From the NCBI GenBank assembly GCA_052143535.1, contig JBKQSS010000056.1, positions 186,001 through 250,000 of the forward strand: a stretch of DNA of 64,000 bases. Reading direction: 5' to 3'. The first letter of the stretch is position 1. Each line of letters begins with the position of its first letter. Positions 52,651-60,571 of the stretch are shown here, piece after piece. Made by a program: the position numbers and the translations under genes. The notes beneath the pieces are model-generated. The model had not been told where the DNA came from. It saw only the letters and a program-made list of their open reading frames with translations, and did not search any database. Source of the DNA: JADGRA01 sp052143535. GTDB taxonomy: Bacteria; Myxococcota; Myxococcia; Myxococcales; Myxococcaceae.

Positions 52651-53229
52651 CTACTGCGCGGTGGAGACGCGCGTCAGGTATTTCCCATCGCGCGTGTCAA
52701 TCTTGAGAACATCCCCTTCGTTGATGAAGAGGGGCACGTTGACGACATAGCCCGTCTCGAGCTCGGCCGGCTTGCTCGCACCCGACACCGTGTCGCCTCG
52801 AACGCCCGGGTCACACTTGGTCACCTTCAAGTCGACCGAGTTGGGAAGCGAAACGCCGAGCGCCTTGCCGTTGTAGAAAAGGACGGAGGCCTCGAGGTTT
52901 TCCTTGAGGAAATTCTTGGACTCTCCGAGCACCGCCTTCCCGAGGAACGTCTGCTCGTAGTTGCGAGTGTCCATGAAGTAGTAGTCCTCGCCCTGACGGT
53001 AGAGGAACTGCATGGTGCGTTCCTCGATGTCCGGCTTCCCGACCTTGTCTCCGCTTTTAAACGTGGGCTGGAGGAGACGCCCACTGAGGAGGCTCTTGAT
53101 GCTGGTCCGGACGAAAGCCGAGCCCTTTCCTGGCTTGACGTGCTGGAACTCGATGATTTCGAACGGTTCCCCGTCGACCTCAATCTTCAGGCCCTTGCGG
53201 AACTCGGACGTGTCGATGACTCCGGCCAT
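52651..53229 (-). CDS. efp: Translation elongation factor P
   Basis: 192 residues, three OB-like domains. The P-site-reaching Lys is Lys35 in VKPGKGSAFVRT, equivalent to E. coli Lys34, which EpmA beta-lysylates; no epmA or epmB is in the window. EF-P relieves stalling at polyproline, and several neighbours (SgmX-like, AccB, TolA) carry proline runs. Start ATG 53229; the open frame to 53385 overlaps the roadblock gene and is unlikely. No Shine-Dalgarno is seen, and a promoter-like pair ends 11 bases before the ATG. Confidence 0.97.
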   Translation of the reverse strand: MAGVIDTSEFRKGLKIEVDGEPFEIIEFQHVKPGKGSAFVRTSIKSLLSGRLLQPTFKSGDKVGKPDIEERTMQFLYRQGEDYYFMDTRNYEQTFLGKAVLGESKNFLKENLEASVLFYNGKALGVSLPNSVDLKVTKCDPGVRGDTVSGASKPAELETGYVVNVPLFINEGDVLKIDTRDGKYLTRVSTAQ

Positions 53230-53240
53230 TGAGGCTCGGG

Positions 53241-53269
53241 TGTCTAGCCCGGCCTGGGGCCCTTGGGAA
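53241..53269 (-). promoter_or_regulatory. Possible promoter of efp
   Basis: On the minus strand TTCCCA (53264-53269) and TAGACA (53241-53246) are 17 bases apart in the 46-base gap before efp. Transcription would start ~5 bases before the ATG, giving an almost leaderless message. Confidence 0.3.
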
Positions 53270-53275
53270 GGGCGT

Positions 53276-53638
53276 TTAGAGCTCGGCGCGAATCTTCGGC
53301 GCTGCAATGCGCAGCGCGTAACGCCCTTTTCCGTAGTTGCCCTCTGGGCGAAGCGCCAACACGACGAAGTAGTCGGGCGAGACAAGCCGCATCACCGTGA
53401 TGAGCTTCTCGGTGTTGACGCTCACCTCGGCCACCCCACCCGTCTTCAACAGCGGAGCGGCATTCTTCAGCTGCGCCAGCACCGCGGCGTACTCCACCCA
53501 GGTGGTGCTCAAGTCGAGGTCCGCCGCGGCCTGGTCCTGAAACGTCTCGACGGCGATGCCGTCAAAGCCCATCACACTGCACGCCAGGGCGCCGTCGACT
53601 TGCGACACGACTCCTTGGAGGTGGGCAAGGAAGGACAC
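53276..53638 (-). CDS. Roadblock/LC7 domain protein
   Basis: 120 residues, a single roadblock fold: LQGVVSQVDGALACSVMGFDG, VEYAAVLAQLKNAAPLL, VNTEKLITVMRLVSPDYFVVLAL. This is the fold of MglB, the GTPase-activating partner of MglA; bacterial roadblock proteins commonly bind small Ras-like GTPases. Position between pilQ and the SgmX-like gene makes a link with polar pilus regulation plausible, but the sequence does not show which GTPase it binds. GTG start. Confidence 0.88.
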   Translation of the reverse strand: MSFLAHLQGVVSQVDGALACSVMGFDGIAVETFQDQAAADLDLSTTWVEYAAVLAQLKNAAPLLKTGGVAEVSVNTEKLITVMRLVSPDYFVVLALRPEGNYGKGRYALRIAAPKIRAEL

Positions 53639-53650
53639 GGGCGGGTTGCG

Positions 53651-54397
53651 TCAGGGACCGGCAATTGGGGGGCAAGGGACGACCCCACCATCGGCTCCGG
53701 CTCCGGTACAGACGCAGTACGGAAGGTTATAGCCGGGGATGTTGCAACTGGTGGTTTCGGGAGTGCTCCCATTGGGGCAACTGAGGGTGTATGCCGGAAA
53801 CGGTGCAATGCCGTAAAAGAGCGTTATCGGGTAAGTGATTGGGTTGGTCGCCGCTGCACCGCCTCCGACCAGCGTCCCGGCAAGGTCGAACGTTACGTTC
53901 AGTGTAAATGACTTCGCTTCTTGCGCCGCAATGGCCGCATCCCGGACGATTGGATAAACGAAGTCGGCCGCGGCCGGAGTCAATAGGTAGACGCCCACAG
54001 AGTTGGTCGTCGGCAGGGCGCCGGGAAAAATGGCAGCCGAGATGTTGATGATGCCGGGCGGCGGATTGGCCTGGCCCACGAAGTCGTAGGTGAGCTCGAT
54101 ACGGTTTGCGATGAAGGTGTTGGGCGTGTCCTCGGTGATGTTGGTGCCGTTGTAGTTGACGGAAATGTTCTGCAGGTCGTTCTCCCAGGCGAAGACCTGG
54201 TAGTAGCTGCTGTTCGTTTTGTACACCGACATGTCGAGCGACCCGCCCTCGACGTACAGGGTGAAGTCCTGGAAGTTGCACGACCCTCCCGGTGCCAAGG
54301 CACTGCTAATTATGATGGATTGGTTTGAGGGCGCGGTGCAGGCCGGAAGAAGCGGCAGCTGGGCTAGCATCAAAACCAGAACGTATTTGTACTTCAT
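53651..54397 (-). CDS. Predicted lipoprotein downstream of pilQ
   Basis: 248 residues from ATG 54397, with GAGG 7 bases upstream; an ATG at 54415 overlapping the pilQ stop is also possible. Lipoprotein signal KYVLVLMLAQLPLLPAC. The body is Asn/Thr/Ser-rich and beta (FTLYVEGGSLDMSVYKTNSS, RIELTYDFVG), ending with a cysteine-rich stretch (SCNIPGYNLPYCVCTG). Asn content is unusually high for this genome. No family recognised; context suggests a link to the PilQ secretin or the outer membrane. Confidence 0.72.
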   Translation of the reverse strand: MKYKYVLVLMLAQLPLLPACTAPSNQSIIISSALAPGGSCNFQDFTLYVEGGSLDMSVYKTNSSYYQVFAWENDLQNISVNYNGTNITEDTPNTFIANRIELTYDFVGQANPPPGIINISAAIFPGALPTTNSVGVYLLTPAAADFVYPIVRDAAIAAQEAKSFTLNVTFDLAGTLVGGGAAATNPITYPITLFYGIAPFPAYTLSCPNGSTPETTSCNIPGYNLPYCVCTGAGADGGVVPCPPIAGP

Positions 54398-54411
54398 TGG
54401 CTTTCCTCGAC

Positions 54412-57135
54412 TCATGGCGATGCCGCCGCAACGGGCTTGTTGTTGACGCCCAGGATGCGAGGCGTAATGAAAATTAGAAGTTCCTGGCGGGTCTCAGTGT
54501 CGTTGGTGTGTCTGAAGAAGAAGCCGAGGAACGGAATGCTTCCTAGAAATGGGACGCTGTCCTCCTCGGTGGAGGTGGTCCGGACATAGATGCCGCCGAT
54601 GACGGTTGTATCGCCGTCCTTCACCAGCACTTGGGTGATGGCTTCCTTCTTGTCGATGGCCGGCTGGCCGTTGGCGCCGGTGAGCGCGGGGTCCGGCTGG
54701 TTGTTGGTCGCATGCACCAACATCAAGACGCTCCCATCCGAAGTGATGTGCGGCGTCACCTCGAGCGAGAGCTGTGCATCGACGAAGACCGTATTCACGC
54801 CCTGTGCCGACACCTGGCTGAACGGGATGGAAAGCCCTTGGGTAATCTTCGCCGTGGCGTTGTGCACGGTCGTCACTTTTGGCGAGCTGATGGTTCGAAT
54901 CACACCTTTGGTCTCGAGCGCCGAGAGGCGGAGGTTGAGCTGAAACGCTCCGTTGACCGAGCCGAAAGTCATGCCGATGGCACCGCCGGATCCAGCGCCG
55001 ACGGCCGCGGGGAGGTTGACGGCGAAATTCGGCGTCGAGGACACGCCGTTGGTGGGCGCCGTACCTGCGGCCACGCCACCTGAAATGGCGTAGTTGTTGG
55101 GGAACACCAACCCGGTCGAGTTGTTCGTCCCGGCCGACTGCTGAATCTGGCCACCCCACTGGACACCAATTTCGCGAACGAAGTTGGTGTTGGCCTCGAC
55201 GATGCGCGACTCGATGAGCACCTGCGGAGTCACCGTGTCGAGGTGCTCCACCAGCGAGCGCGCGCGTGAGATGTTGGAACCGATGTCTTTGACGACCAAA
55301 GAATTGGTTCGCACGTCGACGATGGCCGTCCCGCGCTCGGACAGGACGTCCTTGACCTTGTTCAAGAGCTCGGTGGCGACGGCGTAGTTGACGGGCAAAA
55401 TCTGCACCACCAACTCCTCCTGCCGCCGTTGGGACTTCTTGCGTTCTTCGCGAAGGTGCGATTCTTCCTCGAGGGTCTTCAGAGGCGCCACTCGAATGAC
55501 GGTGCCAATGATTTCCTTTCCTAAGCCTTTGCTGGCGAGGATGATGTCCAGCGCCTCATCCCACGGGACGTTGCGCAGCCGGATGGTGACGGTGCCCTTC
55601 ACATCGTCGGCGACGACGATGTTCAGCTTGCTCACCTCGGAGATGATGCGCAGCAGGTTGTGGATGTCGATGTCCTTGAACTCGAAGGACACCCTTTTCC
55701 CGGTGTACTGGGCCCGTTCCGGCGCGCCCTGCGCAGCATAGGACTTGGCCTCGGTGGTAAAGCCGGCCGTGCGGTCCATCACTGCCACTTCCTCAACCTC
55801 CGCGCCCTTTGCACTGAGGTGCCAAACCAGGCCCTTGGGTGTGCGCTCCAACTTCTCGGTCAAGGGCTTGTCACCAGCCACCACCACGCGAACCTGGTTG
55901 GCGTCGCCTGGAACAGCGAAGGTGCTGATCATCTTGACTGGACTGTCTAGCGCGCTGGTATCCAGGCTGCGCTCGAGCCGTCGCGGGAGCTTGGCTCCAG
56001 TCAAGGTGAGCACTGCACTCCGTGGTTCCGGCCGGTCCACCGTCCAGGATGCTTCGCCGGTGAGCTTTATTTCGACCACGCCCCCGTTGGGCGACTCAAC
56101 AAAGGAGAGGTCCTGGATTTCACCGGTCGGGGCAGACACGTGAACCCGAGGGGTAGCGGCGGCGCCTGCGGCAACCGTCACTCGCTTCCCGTCGATTTCC
56201 ACCTCACCGTCGCGCAGTTCCCCAGTCGAGGCCTTGGCCACCGCGGCGGCCGGCGGCGTACCTCCCACCGTCCAGGCGAGACCGCTTGCGGTCCATGTCA
56301 CCGAGTGGCTGGGCATGGTCTCACCGACGTCCAGGACCAGTCGCACTTTTTCTGTGTGCGCGCCCGCGCGAAGCGAGGCAAAAGGAACTGGACGATTTAC
56401 GGGCAACCTTCCGGTGAGCGTCACCCCATAAACGTCGAGCGCCAAGCGGGGAGGCCCCGAGAGCTCGAGCACCTCGAAACGGCTCAGTTGCCCGTCCGCA
56501 ACCAGCTCCAGGTGGTTGGGTGACAGGCGAACTTGGGTGATGTGTCGCGCCAGATGCTTCACCTGGCGCGTCGCGTGCTCGGCCAGCACCGGGTCCACAG
56601 AGGTGGTTGCAGCCACCGGCGACGCGGCCGTCACCGGTGTGGACACGGTGGGCGAGACAACTGTCGACGGGTTCGACCCGCTCGGGACAGCCTTCGTCGA
56701 CACAGCATTCGTGGATGGTGCGGACGACGCTTCAGCTTGGACCAGAATCAACACCTGGTTGCCGTCTGCGTGAACGTCGTAGGACCCGGCTTGCTTGAGG
56801 CTGACCAGCAACCTCGCCACGTTGCCGTGCTCGTCGGAGAACTGGGAGACGACGACGCCGTTGACCGGACCGGCGCCATCGCGCACGCCCTTCACCGCAG
56901 TGGCGTCGGCGGACGTCACGTCCACCACCAGCCGGTCTGGTGCGGGCAAGCGGAAGACGGTGAAGATGGGGGCTCGGCTACCAACCACCACCACTTGCGC
57001 ACCGGTGGGTGTGGCCGAGACCTTCACCTCCGTGAGCGCGTTGAGCTCTGCGGCCAAAGCGCCCTGGGCGAGCAACCACCAGCCGGCGCCCGCCAGCACT
57101 TTCAGCCCCTTTGACATGACGCGCGTGTTGCGCAT
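54412..57135 (-). CDS. pilQ: Type IV pilus secretin PilQ
   Basis: 907 residues. Signal peptide (~1-28). Peptidoglycan-binding AMIN-like domains near ~32-130, ~195-300 and ~340-455. Secretin/TonB short N domain at ~490-560 (FEFKDIDIHNLLRIISEVS), an N1 domain, and the secretin domain (~690-895) with VPFLGSIPFLGFFF and QELLIFITPRIL. PilQ forms the outer-membrane pore for the pilus. GAGGAAAG lies just before ATG 57135. Three AMIN modules match myxobacterial PilQ better than the shorter E. coli-type secretins. Confidence 0.97.
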   Translation of the reverse strand: MRNTRVMSKGLKVLAGAGWWLLAQGALAAELNALTEVKVSATPTGAQVVVVGSRAPIFTVFRLPAPDRLVVDVTSADATAVKGVRDGAGPVNGVVVSQFSDEHGNVARLLVSLKQAGSYDVHADGNQVLILVQAEASSAPSTNAVSTKAVPSGSNPSTVVSPTVSTPVTAASPVAATTSVDPVLAEHATRQVKHLARHITQVRLSPNHLELVADGQLSRFEVLELSGPPRLALDVYGVTLTGRLPVNRPVPFASLRAGAHTEKVRLVLDVGETMPSHSVTWTASGLAWTVGGTPPAAAVAKASTGELRDGEVEIDGKRVTVAAGAAATPRVHVSAPTGEIQDLSFVESPNGGVVEIKLTGEASWTVDRPEPRSAVLTLTGAKLPRRLERSLDTSALDSPVKMISTFAVPGDANQVRVVVAGDKPLTEKLERTPKGLVWHLSAKGAEVEEVAVMDRTAGFTTEAKSYAAQGAPERAQYTGKRVSFEFKDIDIHNLLRIISEVSKLNIVVADDVKGTVTIRLRNVPWDEALDIILASKGLGKEIIGTVIRVAPLKTLEEESHLREERKKSQRRQEELVVQILPVNYAVATELLNKVKDVLSERGTAIVDVRTNSLVVKDIGSNISRARSLVEHLDTVTPQVLIESRIVEANTNFVREIGVQWGGQIQQSAGTNNSTGLVFPNNYAISGGVAAGTAPTNGVSSTPNFAVNLPAAVGAGSGGAIGMTFGSVNGAFQLNLRLSALETKGVIRTISSPKVTTVHNATAKITQGLSIPFSQVSAQGVNTVFVDAQLSLEVTPHITSDGSVLMLVHATNNQPDPALTGANGQPAIDKKEAITQVLVKDGDTTVIGGIYVRTTSTEEDSVPFLGSIPFLGFFFRHTNDTETRQELLIFITPRILGVNNKPVAAASP

Positions 57136-57183
57136 GGCTTTCCTCGACGTGCTGCTTCAGTCGGTCCGTCGCCAGACGGCCCG

Positions 57184-57732
57184 CTAGTAAGTCTTCCCAG
57201 TGGAGAGGTCGAGCTCCGGCGGAGCCTGGCGGTCCGCCTTGATGGCTAGCGTAAGCTGGTTTGCGTTGGACTTCCCGTCGGGTGACGTGAAGTACTCGGT
57301 GATGATCACCGAATCCCGGAGGATTTGGGTCACCTTGCCGCCCTGGCGGCCAATGCGGGTGTTGCGATGTAGGATGTAACCGCGTCCCTGCGGATCCTGA
57401 ACCATCGCCACCGGGTTGCTGTCCCCGGAGATCACCCCGACCAGCGTCAGTTGGTCCAAGTCGAACTTGCAGAGTGGCTCGTTGCAGGCCGAGTTGCTCA
57501 CTGCCGAAGCACGCGCGAGATCGAGATCTGGGCTCCGGAAGGGATCCCGTTTGCCGATTGGGTTGTAGATGTAGGCCGGGCCGGCCGGAGCGGCCGCTGG
57601 GGTCGGAAGCGGCGCCGCCTTAGCCGGCTGGCCCGTCTTGGCGACTGGAGCCTGAGCCGTGCTGCCTCCGCAGCCGGCAAGCACGCCGGCGGCTGCCAGG
57701 ACAAGGGGAAGCGTGGTGAGCGAACGCTTCAC
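57184..57732 (-). CDS. pilP: Type IV pilus assembly lipoprotein PilP
   Basis: 182 residues. Lipoprotein signal LVLAAAGVLAGC, Ala/Pro linker, then the HR domain with YNPIGKRDPFRSP, FDLDQLTLVGVISG and ITEYFTSPDGKSNANQLTL. PilP connects the PilN/PilO ring to PilQ. GTG start overlapping the pilO stop by 4 bases. Confidence 0.96.
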   Translation of the reverse strand: MKRSLTTLPLVLAAAGVLAGCGGSTAQAPVAKTGQPAKAAPLPTPAAAPAGPAYIYNPIGKRDPFRSPDLDLARASAVSNSACNEPLCKFDLDQLTLVGVISGDSNPVAMVQDPQGRGYILHRNTRIGRQGGKVTQILRDSVIITEYFTSPDGKSNANQLTLAIKADRQAPPELDLSTGKTY

Positions 57733-58349
57733 GGGTTCGCCTTCTTTTTGTCAGCCTTGCCGGCCATGGCTTTCGCGCTGTCCGCGTCGAGGAAACGGAA
57801 GGCGGTGGCGATGAAATCAGCGCTCAGGACGACCTTCTCCGAGCGCACCTGCGGAGAGCTCAACCGAATGTTGTTGACGTTCACGATGCGGCGCATGTTC
57901 GCCACTTCCTGAAGGAAGAGCGCCACCTCGTTGTAGTTTCCGGTGACCGACATCCGGATCGGAATCTTCACGTAGATTTGAGCCGGCTGCTCAGCCGTTG
58001 GCTCGACGGTCGCAATCTCCAGGCCGCTCTTCCGGCCCACGTCATTGAGGCTGGCCAACAGTCCGTCGACGTCCGCGTCCTCGGGCAACTCGGACAGCGC
58101 TTCATCGAGCTTCTGTTGGAGAACATCCATCTCGCGACGGCGCTCGTTCAGGTTTTGAGCGATCTCCGACTTCTCCTGCAGCTGAGAGTCCAAGGCGCGC
58201 TGGCGCGCCTGCTCGCCGGTGATGGTGCTTTCCACTGGGTTTACGAAGAAGAAAAAATTGCCCAGCGTGAGCACCACCAAGGCCGCGGCCAGACCCCCCC
58301 ATCGGTAGAGGGGAGGTGCTTTGAGCAATCTGTTGATCAGCTCATCCAT
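57729..58349 (-). CDS. pilO: Type IV pilus inner-membrane alignment protein PilO
   Basis: 206 residues. N-terminal membrane helix (LAAALVVLTLGNFFFFVN), coiled coil (~45-95) and a C-terminal ferredoxin-like domain with KIPIRMSVTGNYNEVALFLQEVANMRRIVNVNNI, a strong PilO signature region. It dimerises with PilN as part of the ring under PilQ. Located 28 bases after pilN. Confidence 0.96.
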   Translation of the reverse strand: MDELINRLLKAPPLYRWGGLAAALVVLTLGNFFFFVNPVESTITGEQARQRALDSQLQEKSEIAQNLNERRREMDVLQQKLDEALSELPEDADVDGLLASLNDVGRKSGLEIATVEPTAEQPAQIYVKIPIRMSVTGNYNEVALFLQEVANMRRIVNVNNIRLSSPQVRSEKVVLSADFIATAFRFLDADSAKAMAGKADKKKANP

Positions 58350-58377
58350 CGTCTGGCTCTTGGGGCTGTGCTGGCTC

Positions 58378-59058
58378 CTAGATGGTGTAGTTGGAGGTAA
58401 GGTTGAGCTCGAAGTCCACGAGCTTGCTGGGACCGGACGCGTCCTTGATTTCCCTTTGCTCGGCCTTCTTCAGCTGGATGTTGTTGAAGAAGTTGGAGAC
58501 CTCCTTGGAAGGGAAGTCCTCGATGGCTCCCTCGGCCGAAAGCAACTCGACGCGCGACGTCTGGGTGTCTCGCTTCTGGTCCACCAACCGGCCCATGCCC
58601 CTGGGCGTCCAGACCATGTTTTGCAGTCCGCGCATGAACTCTGAAACGTCGTCCACCGAGGCGGCTTTTCCGTCGACCACCACCGCGTTCTGCTTTTCCT
58701 CGAACTTGGTGAGCCAGACCTTCTTCGGAGTGGCAGTCGAGAGCGCATCGAGCATCCGGACCGGGCCGGTCCGCTGCTTGCGCAGGTCGTTGAGAATCAC
58801 CAGCTTCGCCTGGACGTCCTTCTTGCGAGCGTTGATGTTGTTCACCTCGCCGATGACCTTTTCCAACTCGGCGATGCGGGCTTGCGTGGCAGTAATGCGC
58901 TGATTGTTGCGGTGCTCCTCGCTGGAACGGGAGTCGTACCAAATCCAGTTGGCAATCAGGCCGACGCCAAGGAGGCCAGCGATGACCACCAGCGCCTGCC
59001 GGCCGACCTCGCGCTTCTTCACCTGCCGGACGGGCAGGAGGTTGATGTGGATCATCAT
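58378..59058 (-). CDS. pilN: Type IV pilus inner-membrane alignment protein PilN
   Basis: 226 residues. Starts MMIHINLLPVR, the INLLP peptide that binds PilM. One membrane helix (~20-42), periplasmic coiled coil (~45-100) and a small alpha/beta domain. It links cytoplasmic PilM with periplasmic PilO/PilP. ATGA overlap with pilM. Confidence 0.96.
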   Translation of the reverse strand: MMIHINLLPVRQVKKREVGRQALVVIAGLLGVGLIANWIWYDSRSSEEHRNNQRITATQARIAELEKVIGEVNNINARKKDVQAKLVILNDLRKQRTGPVRMLDALSTATPKKVWLTKFEEKQNAVVVDGKAASVDDVSEFMRGLQNMVWTPRGMGRLVDQKRDTQTSRVELLSAEGAIEDFPSKEVSNFFNNIQLKKAEQREIKDASGPSKLVDFELNLTSNYTI

Positions 59059-60137
59059 TCGAGCTTGTCCCCCGGCCGGCGCAGCGCCAGACCCACCGCC
59101 ACGGCAGCCATCGGGGCCACGTCCATGACGAAGGCAGGGTCAAACTTGCGATTGTCGATTTCGATGTTCTTGAAGGGGTTGAGAATCTCCACCGGAACAC
59201 CAGTGCGAGCCTCAATGGTCTTGAAGAGCGCCGGGATTTTCGCTGTGCCTCCCGAGAGGTACACCTTGGAGAAGGTGGCATCGGCCGCAGTGCCCGCGTA
59301 GAAGTCGAGCGAGCGCTGGATTTCGCCAGCGACCTGCTCGGCCACGGCGGCCATTACCCGTTCCACCTCTTGCGGCACCACCGCATCCGAGTCGCCGCGC
59401 CCGCCACCGATTTTCAGCGCTTCGGCTTCTTCGTACGAAACGTTCAGCTGCTTCTGAATCTCCTCGGTGAATTGATTTCCACCAATGGTGACGTCGCGGG
59501 TAAAGACCGTCGCCCCGCGGCTGATGATGTTGATGTTCACGACCGACGCTCCGGCGTTGATCAGCACCACCGTTTCGGAGGCCGGTAGGTCGTAGTTCAC
59601 ACTGAACATATTCTGGACGGCGAAGGCGTCGACGTCGACGACCACCGGTAGCAAACCCGCCTCAGTGACGACGGTGGTGTAGTCGTTAATCATGTCCTTC
59701 TTCGCAGCGACCAGCAGCACATCCATCTGACCGGTGGCGTCGGTGCCCTCCGGTGTGAGGATTTGGGTGTCGATGTGGACGTCTTTCACATCAAACGGGA
59801 TGTACTGCTCGGCTTCCCACTGGATGGATTCCTCCAGCTCGTCCTGGCTCATGCGGGGCATGGCAATCTTCTTGATGATGACCGAGTGCCCGCTGACCCC
59901 GATGGCAACGTCCTTTTGCTTGATGCGTAGCTCGCCGAGCAGTTCCTGCACCGCCTGAACGATGGCGGTGGAGTTCATCAGCGTGTTGTCGACGATGGAT
60001 TCGGGGGGCAGCGGCTTCATCCCGAAGTTCTGAAGGGAATAGCCGACCTGCCCGCGGCGCCGGGTCTCTTTGAGCTGGATCATCTTCACCGAGGTCGACC
60101 CGATGTCGAGACCGAGAGCCAGTTTACCCCGCGCCAT
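59055..60137 (-). CDS. pilM: Type IV pilus cytoplasmic actin-like protein PilM
   Basis: 360 residues, ASKHA/FtsA-like fold. Phosphate-1 GLDIGSTSVKMIQL, phosphate-2 region VVLINAGASVVNI, and YLSGGTAKIPALFKTIE near the adenosine site. It binds ATP and the PilN N-terminus. First of the five pilMNOPQ genes and 23 bases downstream of the small HTH gene, so the HTH protein is probably in the same transcript. Confidence 0.97.
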   Translation of the reverse strand: MARGKLALGLDIGSTSVKMIQLKETRRRGQVGYSLQNFGMKPLPPESIVDNTLMNSTAIVQAVQELLGELRIKQKDVAIGVSGHSVIIKKIAMPRMSQDELEESIQWEAEQYIPFDVKDVHIDTQILTPEGTDATGQMDVLLVAAKKDMINDYTTVVTEAGLLPVVVDVDAFAVQNMFSVNYDLPASETVVLINAGASVVNINIISRGATVFTRDVTIGGNQFTEEIQKQLNVSYEEAEALKIGGGRGDSDAVVPQEVERVMAAVAEQVAGEIQRSLDFYAGTAADATFSKVYLSGGTAKIPALFKTIEARTGVPVEILNPFKNIEIDNRKFDPAFVMDVAPMAAVAVGLALRRPGDKLE

Positions 60138-60160
60138 GTCTTCTCCTCGCCTCGGGCCAG

Positions 60161-60385
60161 CTAGCGCCGCTCGGCGTCATCCTCGAAAAATACCCGCTTG
60201 CGTTCGGCCACGTTCATCCCCAGTGCCAGAATGATTTTTCGCTTTGTGTCGACCCGGCAGGCGCTGCCTCGCTCCACCCGATCAATGGTGAGCACCGAGA
60301 CACCGGCGCGGCGCGCCAACTCAGCCTTGGAGAGCAATTGCTCCTCCCGCAGCCGCTGCACCGCATTCTTGAGTCGCTGGCCCAT
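60161..60385 (-). CDS. Small Cro/C1-type helix-turn-helix protein at the head of the pil operon
   Basis: 74 residues from ATG 60385, with AAGGA 6 bases upstream; the frame extends to 60427. XRE HTH: VQRLREEQLLSKAELARRAGVSVLTIDRVERG, then IILALGMNVAERKRVFFED. The whole protein is little more than the DNA-binding domain. In the M. xanthus pil region, as I recall, a small gene occupies the same place. It may regulate the operon it heads; a 6-bp inverted repeat lies upstream. Confidence 0.88.
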   Translation of the reverse strand: MGQRLKNAVQRLREEQLLSKAELARRAGVSVLTIDRVERGSACRVDTKRKIILALGMNVAERKRVFFEDDAERR

Positions 60386-60434
60386 GCCCTTCCTTGGAGA
60401 CCGGCTCGCACCGAGCCCTCTCGCCAATCGAACG

Positions 60435-60464
60435 AGTATCCCCGCGGCGGCTCGGGTCCGTCAA
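60435..60464 (-). promoter_or_regulatory. Candidate promoter of the HTH-pilMNOPQ operon
   Basis: On the minus strand TTGACG (60459-60464) and GATACT (60435-60440) are 18 bases apart. Transcription would start near 60428, about 40 bases before the HTH start. Confidence 0.45.
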
Positions 60465-60501
60465 CTCTTGGGTTGATCTCACCGTGCCGACAATGACATC
60501 T

Positions 60502-60517
60502 CTTTGATAGGTCAAAG
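60502..60517. promoter_or_regulatory. Inverted repeat upstream of the pil operon promoter
   Basis: CTTTGA-TAGG-TCAAAG, perfect 6-bp arms with a 4-base spacer, ~38 bases upstream of the candidate -35 and 55 bases after the pilR2 stop. No T run follows, so it looks like an operator rather than a terminator. Confidence 0.4.
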
Positions 60518-60571
60518 CGCCACCGGCTGTGTGTGGGTCGGCCTCGCCCACCTACCACTGGTGCCAACCCC

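Noticed and set aside
52651..53385. Longer EF-P start at 53385
   Set aside because: The extra 52 residues do not resemble EF-P and overlap the roadblock gene; the family start is ATG 53229.
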